Shown here in pieces: positions 26,093 to 34,514 of a stretch of 64,000 bases of DNA (the first letter of the stretch is position 1; each line of letters begins with the position of its first letter). The translations under genes were made by a program, and so were the position numbers. This DNA is from Streptomyces cyanogenus. Its GTDB lineage: Bacteria > Actinomycetota > Actinomycetes > Streptomycetales > Streptomycetaceae. The notes beneath the pieces were generated by a model, which ran no database searches, was not told the DNA's origin, and saw nothing but the letters and a program-made list of their open reading frames with translations. Location of the stretch: positions 8,656,001-8,720,000 of the forward strand of contig NZ_CP071839.1 in the NCBI RefSeq assembly GCF_017526105.1, read 5' to 3'.

Positions 26093-28186
26093 ATGGACGC
26101 ACAGAGCTACAGCGCCGCTCTCACAGAGCTGCGCACCGTGCGGGACACGATCAAGAAGGCCCGGGCGGAACTGACCAAGCTCGAGGCGGACCGGGACCAG
26201 CGGATCACCCGGCTGGCCTCCTACGACAAGGCCAAGGCAGACCGGATCGCCCCCGCCGCCGGGCTGAGCGTCGCCGACGTCGTGGCCTTGGCGCCCGCCC
26301 TGGCCCCCGACAGCCTGACCGCCGCAGCGGACGCTGCGCCGCAGCCCGGGCAGCCCGGGCAGCCCGCGCAGGCCGAGCAGACCGTGGCGCCCACCGCCGG
26401 GTCGGCCACCTCCTCGAAGACTCAGCCGCCCACCGTGATGACGCCCCCCGCAGCCGAGCCCATCGCGGCTGCCGGGATCCCGTCCCCCGAGCAGGAGCCG
26501 CGCACCCTGCCCTCGATTCCCGGGGGCGGCGCCGGAGACACCTGGCTCGCCCACACGTCCGGCCTGGCATCCACCCGGCCGAACTTCACCCAGCAGGCCC
26601 GCTCGACCGTCTTCCTGGACGCCAGCACCGGCGTCCTGGTCCACCGCCAGCAGACCCACCATCTCGACCTCGGCAACGCCACGGCTGCCGACATCCTCAC
26701 CGCCGTCTTCCACACCATCCCCGAAGGCGTGGAGCGGATCTACATCACCGCTGGCGACCCCTGGCACTGCGACGCCGACCGCTACCCCTATCTGCGTGAT
26801 GCCGTCGCCGCCTGGCTGAACGCCCCCATCCCGGGCTGGCGTACCGACACTGGCCGCGGCCGCGACCGCCTGGCCGGGCACTTCGTCCACGCCCGCAACC
26901 CCGTAGGCCGCTACCAGCGCGAGAACGGCGAGCAGCATGTGGAGATCCGCTCGGTGGGGGAGTGGTTCGACGCCGACGGAGACGACCCCGCCACCATCCG
27001 CGACGCCTTCGTCCTGCTGTGGCAGGCTCTGCGCCGCCACTGGCCCGACGCAGTGATCATGGGCTCGCCCTCCCAGACCGGCCGCGACCTCTGGACCCGC
27101 ACCATCCCCCAACGCGGCCAATACGCGGACGGCTTCCCCGTCCTGTCCGAGGAACTGCGTGGCCTGCTGCACGCCACCGCGGGCCAGGGCCGTAACGAAC
27201 TCATCACCCCGCCCCGCGTCCCCGACGAGCTGCCCCGGCTCGTCGAGTACGACCGCACCTTCGCCTACGCCAAGCACACCTGGAAGTCCCCGGTCGGCAC
27301 CCCCCGCCGCATCACCGCCGCCACCTTCGCCGCCTGGTCGGAGAAGGAACAGATGCGCGCCCTGTACGGGTGCGGGCACTGGCAGGTCCGCGTGACCGTC
27401 CCCGACACCTGGAACCACGTCGGCCTGCTGCCCGCCCCCGCCCCCGGCGACCGCGCCTGGCACTACCCGGCCACACCTGGAACCACCTTCACCACCTGGG
27501 CCGGCGGCCCCGAGATCCACACCGCCCTGACCAACCCCATCCAGCCGTGGAAGATCGACATCCTCGACGGCATCCTGTGGGAGGACGGCAAACCTCTCGA
27601 CGACTGGGCCAAGAAACTCAAAGAGACCTGGACCAACCTCTCCGCCCAGGCCCAATTCCACGGCGACCCCCAGCAGGCGAGGGCCGCGCACCTCGCCTCC
27701 CGAGCCGTACGTTCCATCCTGCTCTACGGCATCGGCGCCTTCGCCCAGCGCCCCCGCATGGTCACCGGCACCACCCCCCGCAGCATGGAACGTGACGTGC
27801 CCGCGGACGCCGAAATCATCGCCTTCGACGACGAACACATCACCTGGCAAAAGCCCACCGGCTTCGCCCGCGACCCCAACGCCCATCCCGAATGGGCAGC
27901 CGCCATCTGGTCGGGCGCCCGCGCCGCCCTGCTCACCCAACGCCACCGCGACGACAACACCCATGCCGGTGCCCTCCATACCCCGCCTGGCACCGTCGTC
28001 GCTTTCCGTACCGACGCCCTCTACCTCACCGAGCCCCAGAACTGGCCCTACCATCACCAGCCCGGCGACTACCTCCTGCGCGGCCACCTCACCGGCCCCA
28101 TGCCCGCCCCCACCACCGAGGACGAACTCCTCGCTCTGCGTGACGCCGGACGTGCCCACCTCGCCCGCAGCGCCCAGGAGGCCTGA
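26093..28186 (+). CDS. large hypothetical protein with weak family-B polymerase-like motifs
   Basis: 697 residues. Residues 1-50 form a coiled coil, 70-145 a Pro/Ala linker, and 150-697 a folded body. Three segments in order recall DNA polymerase B motifs: 'LVEYDRTFAYA' (383-393; motif A, D387), 'AVRSILLYGIGAF' (538-550; motif B, usually K-x3-NSxYG) and 'IIAFDDEHITW' (575-585; motif C, usually YxDTDS). Key residues are only partly kept and the B-C distance is short, so this is a hypothesis. 'VFLDASTG' at 173-180 could be an exonuclease-like strand. The family is otherwise unknown to me. Ribosome binding site AGGA at 26081-26086. Confidence 0.5.
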   Translation: MDAQSYSAALTELRTVRDTIKKARAELTKLEADRDQRITRLASYDKAKADRIAPAAGLSVADVVALAPALAPDSLTAAADAAPQPGQPGQPAQAEQTVAPTAGSATSSKTQPPTVMTPPAAEPIAAAGIPSPEQEPRTLPSIPGGGAGDTWLAHTSGLASTRPNFTQQARSTVFLDASTGVLVHRQQTHHLDLGNATAADILTAVFHTIPEGVERIYITAGDPWHCDADRYPYLRDAVAAWLNAPIPGWRTDTGRGRDRLAGHFVHARNPVGRYQRENGEQHVEIRSVGEWFDADGDDPATIRDAFVLLWQALRRHWPDAVIMGSPSQTGRDLWTRTIPQRGQYADGFPVLSEELRGLLHATAGQGRNELITPPRVPDELPRLVEYDRTFAYAKHTWKSPVGTPRRITAATFAAWSEKEQMRALYGCGHWQVRVTVPDTWNHVGLLPAPAPGDRAWHYPATPGTTFTTWAGGPEIHTALTNPIQPWKIDILDGILWEDGKPLDDWAKKLKETWTNLSAQAQFHGDPQQARAAHLASRAVRSILLYGIGAFAQRPRMVTGTTPRSMERDVPADAEIIAFDDEHITWQKPTGFARDPNAHPEWAAAIWSGARAALLTQRHRDDNTHAGALHTPPGTVVAFRTDALYLTEPQNWPYHHQPGDYLLRGHLTGPMPAPTTEDELLALRDAGRAHLARSAQEA

Positions 28187-28917
28187 TGCCGCCCCGCTCA
28201 CGCCGACACCGACGCCCAGACCAGCGGCAGCCGAACGAGGCCGCGCAGCTCGCCGACCGGCTCCAGAGGGCCGGCTTCACCAAACGAGACATCGCACGGA
28301 TCATCAACCGCGATCCGTCCCTGGTCTCGCAGTTCTACACCAAAGGCAAAGGCGCTGCCTTCGTCCCGGCTCTCCGCGAAGTCCTCGCAGCGGTCGAGAC
28401 TGCAGGCATCACCGACCTGCCCGAGCTCGCCGCCATTGCCGGCCGCCGCATCACCCGCCGCACCACAGCCTCCGGTACCCGTGCCCGGGTGCGTACCAAG
28501 GCCGTTCTGATCACTCCGACCGGCACGGGGACCGGCCGCGTCGGCGCACAGGCCATCGCCTCCGGCTCCGCCCGCCTGCGCCCCCTGATCGCCGAAGCCG
28601 CCCGCCGCGGTCTGCGCCTGGCGTTCACCGTCCGCCTCGCCAAAACCGGCTACCTGCACCCGTCCGGGAGCCGCGTCGACTCACCCGGTGTCCGCCGTGG
28701 CGTCATCCAACGCGCCGACCACACCGAGGAACGCTCCTACGGCTCCGCCCAGACCGGCGGCTTCGAGGCGGCCGACTTCGCCCGCCGAGTCGATGCCGCG
28801 GGCGGTGACGTCACGACAGCCATCCACCAGTGGCTGGCCGAGACCGGTCGCATCCAGCCGGACGCGCGCATCCTCCACCTCGAAATCCGTACCTGGCAGC
28901 CGTCAGCCTCCAGATGA
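28186..28917 (+). CDS. basic helix-turn-helix DNA-binding protein
   Basis: 243 residues, overlapping the previous stop by one base (TGATG). A very basic N-terminus is followed by a helix-turn-helix at about 27-60 ('GFTKRDIARIINRDPSLVSQ'). The rest contains 'GGDVTTAIHQWLAETGRI' near the C-terminus and is not recognised. Tight coupling to the polymerase-like gene suggests a shared task, such as origin or end recognition. Size and HTH are comparable to atypical Streptomyces terminal proteins (Tpc of SCP1 is about this long), but I cannot show homology. Confidence 0.6.
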   Translation: MPPRSRRHRRPDQRQPNEAAQLADRLQRAGFTKRDIARIINRDPSLVSQFYTKGKGAAFVPALREVLAAVETAGITDLPELAAIAGRRITRRTTASGTRARVRTKAVLITPTGTGTGRVGAQAIASGSARLRPLIAEAARRGLRLAFTVRLAKTGYLHPSGSRVDSPGVRRGVIQRADHTEERSYGSAQTGGFEAADFARRVDAAGGDVTTAIHQWLAETGRIQPDARILHLEIRTWQPSASR

Positions 28918-29098
28918 TCCCGGACCCCGCTGACCGCAACGCCCCTAGCCAGCCCCCGCCCAGCTCAGCCGGGGACCATACGAAGGCAGCCGGAATCCGA
29001 GCAGGCGGCACCCTGTCGCGGACAGAAGACTGCAGCACTCAGGCAAACTCACCTCCGCGCCAGGTGAGGGGCCTCGACGCCCGTCGTAGGGTGCGGCT

Positions 29099-29746
29099 AT
29101 GACCGGACACGCCCCTGGAGGCCCCGCCTCGATCGCCCTCGCCGTTCGAGGAGACGGCCGAGCCGCAGCAGCCCTGGGAGCCCTTGCGCTCAGCGGCGAT
29201 CTCCGCAACGCCCCGATGCCTCTGCCTTTGGCTGCGGCCATCGACGAGCACGGCGGCCGTGTGCCGCTGCCCTACGGCCAAGGCCAGTGCCGCATCGCCA
29301 GGACCGGAGAAACGATCACCGGGATGCTGTATGCCACTCCGCCCATCCGCTGGCTCCAGGAACATCCGCCGACTCAGCGCAAAAGCCTGGTCCATGCGCT
29401 CGTGGAGATCGAGCTTCTCGCCGTCGCGGAGCCGTACCGCAGGCACGGCATCGGTACGGCTCTGCTGGAGAAAACCGAGCACGCAGCACGCGCTGAAGGC
29501 ACCCGCCTGGCTCTCGCCAAGGTCCGCATCGGCGCCTTCCCAGTCATGCGCTGGTATCGCGGCCGCGGTTACACCGTCGCAGGCCAGGGCGAACCCGTTG
29601 TCATCCGCACGCGCCGCGACGGATTCACCTCCTGCGACGATGGATCCAACGGTTACCAACTCGCCGTCGAAGCGCTCCAATCCCGGGAATCAGTTCGCCG
29701 CCATGCCAGGGGAACTGACACGATGCTTATCGTCGAGCACGCCTGA
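29099..29746 (+). CDS. GNAT-family N-acetyltransferase
   Basis: 215 residues. 'VEIELLAVAEPYRRHGIGTA' at 102-121 contains the acetyl-CoA pyrophosphate-binding motif (R-x-x-G-x-G/A form, 'RRHGIGTA'), followed by 'MRWYRGRGYTV', the typical C-terminal GNAT strand. Substrate unknown. The last 45 residues are extra and weakly ordered. Stand-alone gene, 180 bp after the HTH gene. Confidence 0.82.
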   Translation: MTGHAPGGPASIALAVRGDGRAAAALGALALSGDLRNAPMPLPLAAAIDEHGGRVPLPYGQGQCRIARTGETITGMLYATPPIRWLQEHPPTQRKSLVHALVEIELLAVAEPYRRHGIGTALLEKTEHAARAEGTRLALAKVRIGAFPVMRWYRGRGYTVAGQGEPVVIRTRRDGFTSCDDGSNGYQLAVEALQSRESVRRHARGTDTMLIVEHA

Positions 29747-30162
29747 GCACACAGGCTTCGCGGTCCGCCGCCTGTCTCTGTGCGGCACAAGCCCACTGCC
29801 ACGGCTTGTGGGCAGTGACGCGGCCGCCCGCCCTACACCTCTGTCCACTTGCGGGCTCGATCGTTTTCACCGCCGGCCACGCAAGATCACTGCGTACGCC
29901 TCGATGAGCCGAGTTGTTCAGGTGCGCCTGCGCGCTGAAACGTTGCCGCTGCTCGCAGGGGTGGAAGGCGCGCGCCCGAAGCCCACTTTCGGGGGACACC
30001 GCACAACCGCCAAGGCGGCTACGATCCTCCCAACCCACCCCCCATGCAATTGCATATGGGATTGCACTTCCCACGGTTCGGCAATGCAGCGGCCCGTGGG
30101 CGGGGCCTTCGGGCGCTCGCTCGGTGGGAGAAGACGTCGACCGAGACGGGAAGGTGACAGCA
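29747..30162. promoter_or_regulatory. intergenic region with ATTGCA-type palindromes
   Basis: 415 bp upstream of the DUF397 gene. It contains a 12-bp perfect palindrome ATGCAATTGCAT at 30044-30055, flanked by CCC and ATGGG so that the symmetry partly extends, and further ATTGCA/GCAAT words at about 30062-30085. This suits an operator for the neighbouring XRE/DUF397 regulators. No credible gene. Confidence 0.4.
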
Positions 30163-30399
30163 GTGCAGTACCGCAACGGAGTGCCAGCCCACGAAATCCT
30201 GGGTGTGACATGGTTCAAGAGCAGTCTCAGCAGTGCACAGGGCGGTAACTGCGTCGAAGTGGCGGCTCTGCCCGGCGGAGGGGCGGTCATGCGTAACTCG
30301 CGGGATCCGCAGGGGCCGGCGCTGGTGTACACGGCCGAGGAGATGGACGCGTTCCTGGCGGGCGTGAAGGCAGGCGAGTTCGACCGTCTGACCGGCTGA
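30163..30399 (+). CDS. DUF397 domain protein
   Basis: 78 residues from GTG 30163, which has GGGAAGG eight bases upstream (GTG 30154 is an alternative). 'VTWFKSSLSSAQGGNCVEVA' and 'VMRNSRDPQGPALVYTAEEM' are the hallmark DUF397 strands. In Streptomyces these small proteins are coded next to XRE/DUF5753 regulators of the WhiJ/AbaA type, as here, and are thought to act with them as antitoxin-like partners. Confidence 0.9.
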   Translation: MQYRNGVPAHEILGVTWFKSSLSSAQGGNCVEVAALPGGGAVMRNSRDPQGPALVYTAEEMDAFLAGVKAGEFDRLTG

Positions 30400-30424
30400 G
30401 TGCTCTGACGGCAACCGTCGGACA

Positions 30425-30443
30425 TGCAGAGTCCAAGTCTGCA
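30425..30443. promoter_or_regulatory. inverted repeat between DUF397 and XRE genes
   Basis: TGCAGA and TCTGCA are separated by seven bases, 44 bp before the XRE start. A small hairpin GACGG-caa-CCGTC lies just upstream (about 30410-30422). Candidate operator or attenuator. The same half site TGCAGA/TCTGCA appears in the stronger palindromes at 37.7 kb. Confidence 0.35.
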
Positions 30444-30486
30444 AAACTGACCCCTGGGTCAAAGGCTGTCTCGCAGGGGGGCGTGC

Positions 30487-31425
30487 ATGTCCGACGGTTC
30501 TGCGGCGCGGGAAGCAAGCACTGAGCCTGCCGTCGTACCGATCGCGGGGCACAGCGCCCGGCCGGAGATCGCGGCTCGTCTGCTCGGTGAGGCGTTGCGG
30601 CAGGCCCGCACGGAACGCAATCTGACGTTGCGCGACGCCGCTGCGGTGATTCGCGGATCGGTGTCCAAAGTCAGCCGTCTGGAACGGGGAGAGAGCCCGC
30701 CGCGGGACCGGGACGTCAGGGACCTGGTTGCCTTCTACCAGCTCTCAAGTGAGCAGTCCCACGAGATCGAGGGACTGTTGCAGCAGGCCAAGGACAACGT
30801 CTGGTGGCAGAAGTACGGTGATGTCACTCCCAACTGGCTCAAGCGCCTGATCGGACTCGAAGCCGGAGCCACCCGAATCACCTGCTATGAAAACCACGTC
30901 GTCCCCGGACTGCTGCAGACGCCCGGCTACATGCGTGCCCTCGTCTCCAACGGCCTGCCGGGCGCCAGCCCTGAGGAGATCAAGCGGCGGGTCGACCTGC
31001 GCTGCGACCGCCAGCGGATCCTTTGGACCGCCCGCCGTCCCAGCGTTGTCGCGATGCTCGAAGAGGCCATCCTGCTACGGCCGGTGGGCGGGGCCTCCGT
31101 GATGTGCGAGCAGCTCGACCACCTCATCGAGCTCTCCGAGCGCGACGGAATCAACATCAGGATCGTCCCGTTCGAGCGCAGCGCCAGCGTTGCCCCCAGT
31201 TACCCCATCACGCATCTGACGTTCGGCGATGGGGGGCCGTCCGAGCTGGTTTATGTCGAACTCATCGACAGCGCGATGTATCTCAGCCGGGCCGCTGAAG
31301 TCGAGCAGTACCGGCACGTGCTCCTCAACCTTCTCAAGGTCTCGGAGCGGATGAGGGACAGCCGTGATCGGTTGATGGCGGCGCGAGACCGCTACGCGGC
31401 CCTCGCTGGCGACCTCGCGCCGTAG
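30487..31425 (+). CDS. XRE-family regulator with DUF5753 (Scr1-type)
   Basis: 312 residues. Helix-turn-helix at about 31-85 ('LGEALRQARTERNLTLRDAA ... SKVSRLERGE'), then the DUF5753 ligand or partner domain from 'WWQKYGDV' through 'YENHVVPGLLQTPGYMRA' to 'DRLMAARDRYAALA'. Works with the DUF397 protein encoded 87 bp upstream in morphological or antibiotic regulation in Streptomyces. Converges with the methyltransferase gene (16 bp between stops). Confidence 0.92.
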   Translation: MSDGSAAREASTEPAVVPIAGHSARPEIAARLLGEALRQARTERNLTLRDAAAVIRGSVSKVSRLERGESPPRDRDVRDLVAFYQLSSEQSHEIEGLLQQAKDNVWWQKYGDVTPNWLKRLIGLEAGATRITCYENHVVPGLLQTPGYMRALVSNGLPGASPEEIKRRVDLRCDRQRILWTARRPSVVAMLEEAILLRPVGGASVMCEQLDHLIELSERDGINIRIVPFERSASVAPSYPITHLTFGDGGPSELVYVELIDSAMYLSRAAEVEQYRHVLLNLLKVSERMRDSRDRLMAARDRYAALAGDLAP

Positions 31426-31441
31426 ACCGAATCCGGACTCA

Positions 31442-32254
31442 TCACAGCCGGGCGACGCCGCCCCACTCCGCCCATTCCTCGCCCTGGGAGCGGGCCACAC
31501 CGTCGCCGGAGTGCCACTGTGTGACATCGACCAGCCCCGGTTCGAGGATGTCCCAATCGCCGAAGAAGGCCCGGACTTCGTGTTGTTCCCGCACACGGCC
31601 CCAGTGGCCGCGTGTGGCGGCTTGCATCAGTTCGGTGACCTGCCGGCGCACGTCGGCGCGGTGGCTGACGAGCTGGCAGACCACCAGGAAACTGCCGGGT
31701 GCCAGGTACTCGGCCACACGGCGCACCAGTTCACCGGGACGGTCCTCGTCGGGCAGGCAATGCAGTACGGACACGAACAGGGCAGCGACGGGCTGAGTGA
31801 AGTCGATCAGCTGCCGCACCTCGGGATGCCGCATGATGTGGTCGGTGTGGCGCATGTCGGCATTGAGGACGAGGGTGTTGTCGTTCTCCTCCAGGGCGGC
31901 GCGGCCATGCGCGAGGACGCTGGGGTCATTGTCGATGTAGACGACCCGGGCCTGCGGGTCGGTCCGCTGTGCGATCTGGTGGACGTTGTCTTGTGTGGGC
32001 AGTCCCGATCCGTGATCGATGAACTGGCGGATTCCGTAGTCCTGTGCCAGCACTCTGACCACTCTTTGCAGAAAAGCGCGGTTGTTGCGCGCCAGCAGCT
32101 TGCTGCTCGGTGCGATCTGAAGAAGCTTCTCGCACTCCCGCCGGTCGGCGGCATAGTTCTCCACACCGCCCAGGAGCCAGTCGTACATCCGCGCCACGCT
32201 TGGCGTGCTCACGTCAATACCGGCGTTTTCTGGTTTTCCCGTCACTAACGCCAC
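31442..32254 (-). CDS. SAM-dependent methyltransferase, DUF574 type
   Basis: 270 residues from GTG 32254, which has GGGGG five to six bases upstream; GTG 32287 is possible but has no binding site. 'IDVSTPSVARMYDWLLGG' is the family signature, followed by the SAM-binding strand 'FIDHGSGLPTQDNVH' and 'ARVVYIDNDPSVL'. Streptomyces carry many copies of unknown substrate, often beside XRE/DUF397 genes as here. Confidence 0.9.
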   Translation of the reverse strand: MALVTGKPENAGIDVSTPSVARMYDWLLGGVENYAADRRECEKLLQIAPSSKLLARNNRAFLQRVVRVLAQDYGIRQFIDHGSGLPTQDNVHQIAQRTDPQARVVYIDNDPSVLAHGRAALEENDNTLVLNADMRHTDHIMRHPEVRQLIDFTQPVAALFVSVLHCLPDEDRPGELVRRVAEYLAPGSFLVVCQLVSHRADVRRQVTELMQAATRGHWGRVREQHEVRAFFGDWDILEPGLVDVTQWHSGDGVARSQGEEWAEWGGVARL

Positions 32255-32461
32255 GTACGCCCCCAGGTGTCTGTCTCGGTGAATCACCCATGGTAGGGGG
32301 GCAGATGATGGCATCCAAGCGCGAGGCAGGTAAACACCGGATGGAACGAAATTGGCTGACGCGCAGACCAGAAAATGCGCCGGTGCACCCTGGAGCGCAC
32401 CGGACGGCTCAAGGACATGCCGACCGCTTCCAGGCAATGATCACCAGTCCGGCTGCCGCAC

Positions 32462-33457
32462 TCAGGACGCGTCCAGCGTGGTGCCCCGGCACCCGGCACA
32501 CCCCAGATACCTGCTGGAGGCAGACCCGTGCAGGTCGACGGCCGCCTGGCACGCTGCCTGCCACAACGGCTGGAAGTCCTCGACCCGCCCGCTCAGAGCG
32601 CGCACCAGGCGCGCGGTGGCCGGCCATGGCGGAGCGTGCTGGCCGACCAGCACCCGGTCGAGACACTCAGGCGGCAACAGCGCCTGCGTGCTGAGCTGAG
32701 GCAGCCCGGGAGAGCCAGCCGACACGTACAAGCCGCGCAGCGCGGCGGCCAGATAGCCGGCTGCCCCCTCGACCGGCAGGCCCGCAGGCCGCACCGAGCC
32801 GGATGCGCTCTCCCACAGCACCCGCAGATCCTCGGGCCGGCCGCCGAACACACTCGCCAGCGTAAACACCTCCGGCCAGGCGGGCAGACAGCTGCCCTCC
32901 AGCACCTGAGCAAGATAAGGCAGGGAAACCCCCGCTCGCTCCGCGGCCTCATCGACCAGCACGCCCGAGCTCACCTGCAAAAACGCCAGCGCGTCCGCAA
33001 GGCGCTGCTGTGCCCTTCTGCGATCACACGACGGCAGTGCGGGGAACAGCGCCCTGAGGGCTGCCTCGTCCCACTGTGCCCTGGCCTGCGCCGCTGTCGT
33101 GCCGGCAGCGGCTGCCACCTCATCCCAGCCGGTGCCGGACTGCCGGGCTTCATGCACCGCCGCAGCCGCGAACCGCTCGGCCTGCCGCAGGAGATGCTCG
33201 ACGAGATCGAACCGAGCGCGCAGCGGCAGCCGCAGCCGCTCCGCCGTAACAAGCCGTCCGGCCAGGGCCGACAGATCGCGTGCCGCACGCATCCCGCTGG
33301 GGATGGACAGGGGCAGATCCCGCTGGGCGGCCCTGACCCGCCGGGCCCGGCTGCGGCAGACGGGGTCGCAGTAGTCCCGCCGCCGCCCGCGGCCCTCCCG
33401 CAGGTCGAGAGGGCGCCCGCAAAAACCGCAGTGCTTACGTTGAACTGGCGTCCGCAT
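32462..33457 (-). CDS. zinc-finger hypothetical protein
   Basis: 331 residues from ATG 33457. C10, C13, C30, C34 ('CGFCG ... YCDPVC') form a zinc finger followed by an Arg-rich stretch, a common N-terminus in actinomycete plasmid proteins. The rest is Ala-rich and helical, with segments at about 190-215 and 285-300 that look like degenerate XRE-type helix pairs ('AERAGVSLPYLAQVLEG'). Probably DNA-binding; function unknown. Confidence 0.6.
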   Translation of the reverse strand: MRTPVQRKHCGFCGRPLDLREGRGRRRDYCDPVCRSRARRVRAAQRDLPLSIPSGMRAARDLSALAGRLVTAERLRLPLRARFDLVEHLLRQAERFAAAAVHEARQSGTGWDEVAAAAGTTAAQARAQWDEAALRALFPALPSCDRRRAQQRLADALAFLQVSSGVLVDEAAERAGVSLPYLAQVLEGSCLPAWPEVFTLASVFGGRPEDLRVLWESASGSVRPAGLPVEGAAGYLAAALRGLYVSAGSPGLPQLSTQALLPPECLDRVLVGQHAPPWPATARLVRALSGRVEDFQPLWQAACQAAVDLHGSASSRYLGCAGCRGTTLDAS

Positions 33458-33581
33458 GCTGATCGCTCTGCTCCTGTGCAATGACGTCGGATACCCGGGC
33501 AGTGCTTGCGGCGCAGACCCGGAGGTCCGCGCCGCAAGCACGGTGCGTAAAACCCGGAGCCGGGGGCTCACGCAGGCGGCG

Positions 33582-33737
33582 TCAGAACCGCAGACGCAGG
33601 TAGCGGACGTGCAAGCAAGCCGTCAGACCGATGGCCGCCCACATCTGCCACTCCACACCCCAGTCCCGAACCGGCGCTGTGACCACGATGATCACGATGA
33701 CGACGTACAGCCGCAGGTACACCTCCAGGGCGCTCAC
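33582..33737 (-). CDS. small membrane protein (51 residues)
   Basis: From GTG 33737, with AGGAAA seven bases upstream. The sequence has two hydrophobic stretches ('YVVIVIIVVTAPV' and 'WAAIGLTACLHV') separated by a short charged loop, as expected for a two-helix inner-membrane peptide, and ends with a basic tail. No family recognised. A CCATATGAT motif lies about 86 bp upstream of the start. Confidence 0.5.
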   Translation of the reverse strand: MSALEVYLRLYVVIVIIVVTAPVRDWGVEWQMWAAIGLTACLHVRYLRLRF

Positions 33738-34514
33738 GCAGGCGTTTCCTGGAATACGAGGGCGCGAAATGGTATTTTCGCGTCGCGGGGACGCGCACTG
33801 CAGCACCCCGTAAAGACGGACAATCATATGGTTAGCGACCTTTCTTGTGGTTGTCCGCGCCAGGGCCCTGGAGGTGTTGCACCACCACCAGGGCCCGCCC
33901 GTATGCGGGTGGCCGGTACAGGAAGATACCCGTTCATCCTCCCCTTCGTCACGGCAACTTATCAGTCCGCCGGGTTCCCGAGATGGGAAACGAAGCTGTC
34001 AAGAAACCCGTTCGGTGGGTCGATTCTCCGCTCTCAAGAAAAGCAGTCCGGCCCTGCCCTGAAGGCGGTCGCTAACCGCTCATTTATGTAATCGATCGTG
34101 CAGTTCATGAAAATAATCGATCAATGCTGGACTTCAGGCACACGAGGTGTTCCGGATCAGCCGTCATCAAGACCTCACCCCTGTTCCCTCGGTCGAGTGA
34201 CATCGCATGGACCGGAGGATGTCCCTCCGTTCATCTGCACGTGCAGATGCAAAAAATGGAGGCTCCGTGACACGTCCATCCGTGACGCCGGACTCTGGTT
34301 GCCCCGGGTAACTCCCAGCTCCGAGCGTCGCACACCTCGGATCCACGCGGCCGCGTACCCCCGACGCAAATCAGGAGCCCACAACCCTCGTTCTGATGCA
34401 TTCGAGCCGAACTGGCACACCTACGGGCAGCGATCGCCACAATGGGACAGCACTGAACGGGCGGACGACGACGCGTCGGCCCTCAAGGGCAGCTAGCACC
34501 AACCGGGGGAGTGC
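33738..34514. other. gene-free stretch with hairpin and AT-rich direct repeat
   Basis: About 780 bp. It contains the GC-rich hairpin at 33863-33896, a 9-bp direct repeat TAATCGATC at 34089-34097 and 34114-34122 within an AT-rich patch, and the promoter-like ATCATATGG at 33823-33831. ORFs in the stretch lack motifs and ribosome binding sites. Confidence 0.45.
33863..33896. terminator. strong hairpin, possible terminator
   Basis: GGGCCCTGG (33863-33871) and CCAGGGCCC (33888-33896) are perfect 9-bp arms, and GGTG/CACC inside can pair further. There is no T-run, which is usual for Streptomyces terminators. No gene ends right beside it, so it could also be a regulatory structure. Confidence 0.4.

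Noticed and set aside
26042..28201. 719-codon minus-strand frame opposite the polymerase-like gene
   Set aside because: Gly/Val-rich shadow frame without motifs; the plus-strand gene has ribosome binding site and tight coupling to its neighbours.
34098..34496. 132-codon plus-strand ORF
   Set aside because: No ribosome binding site, no motif, and a mixed composition; probably chance.
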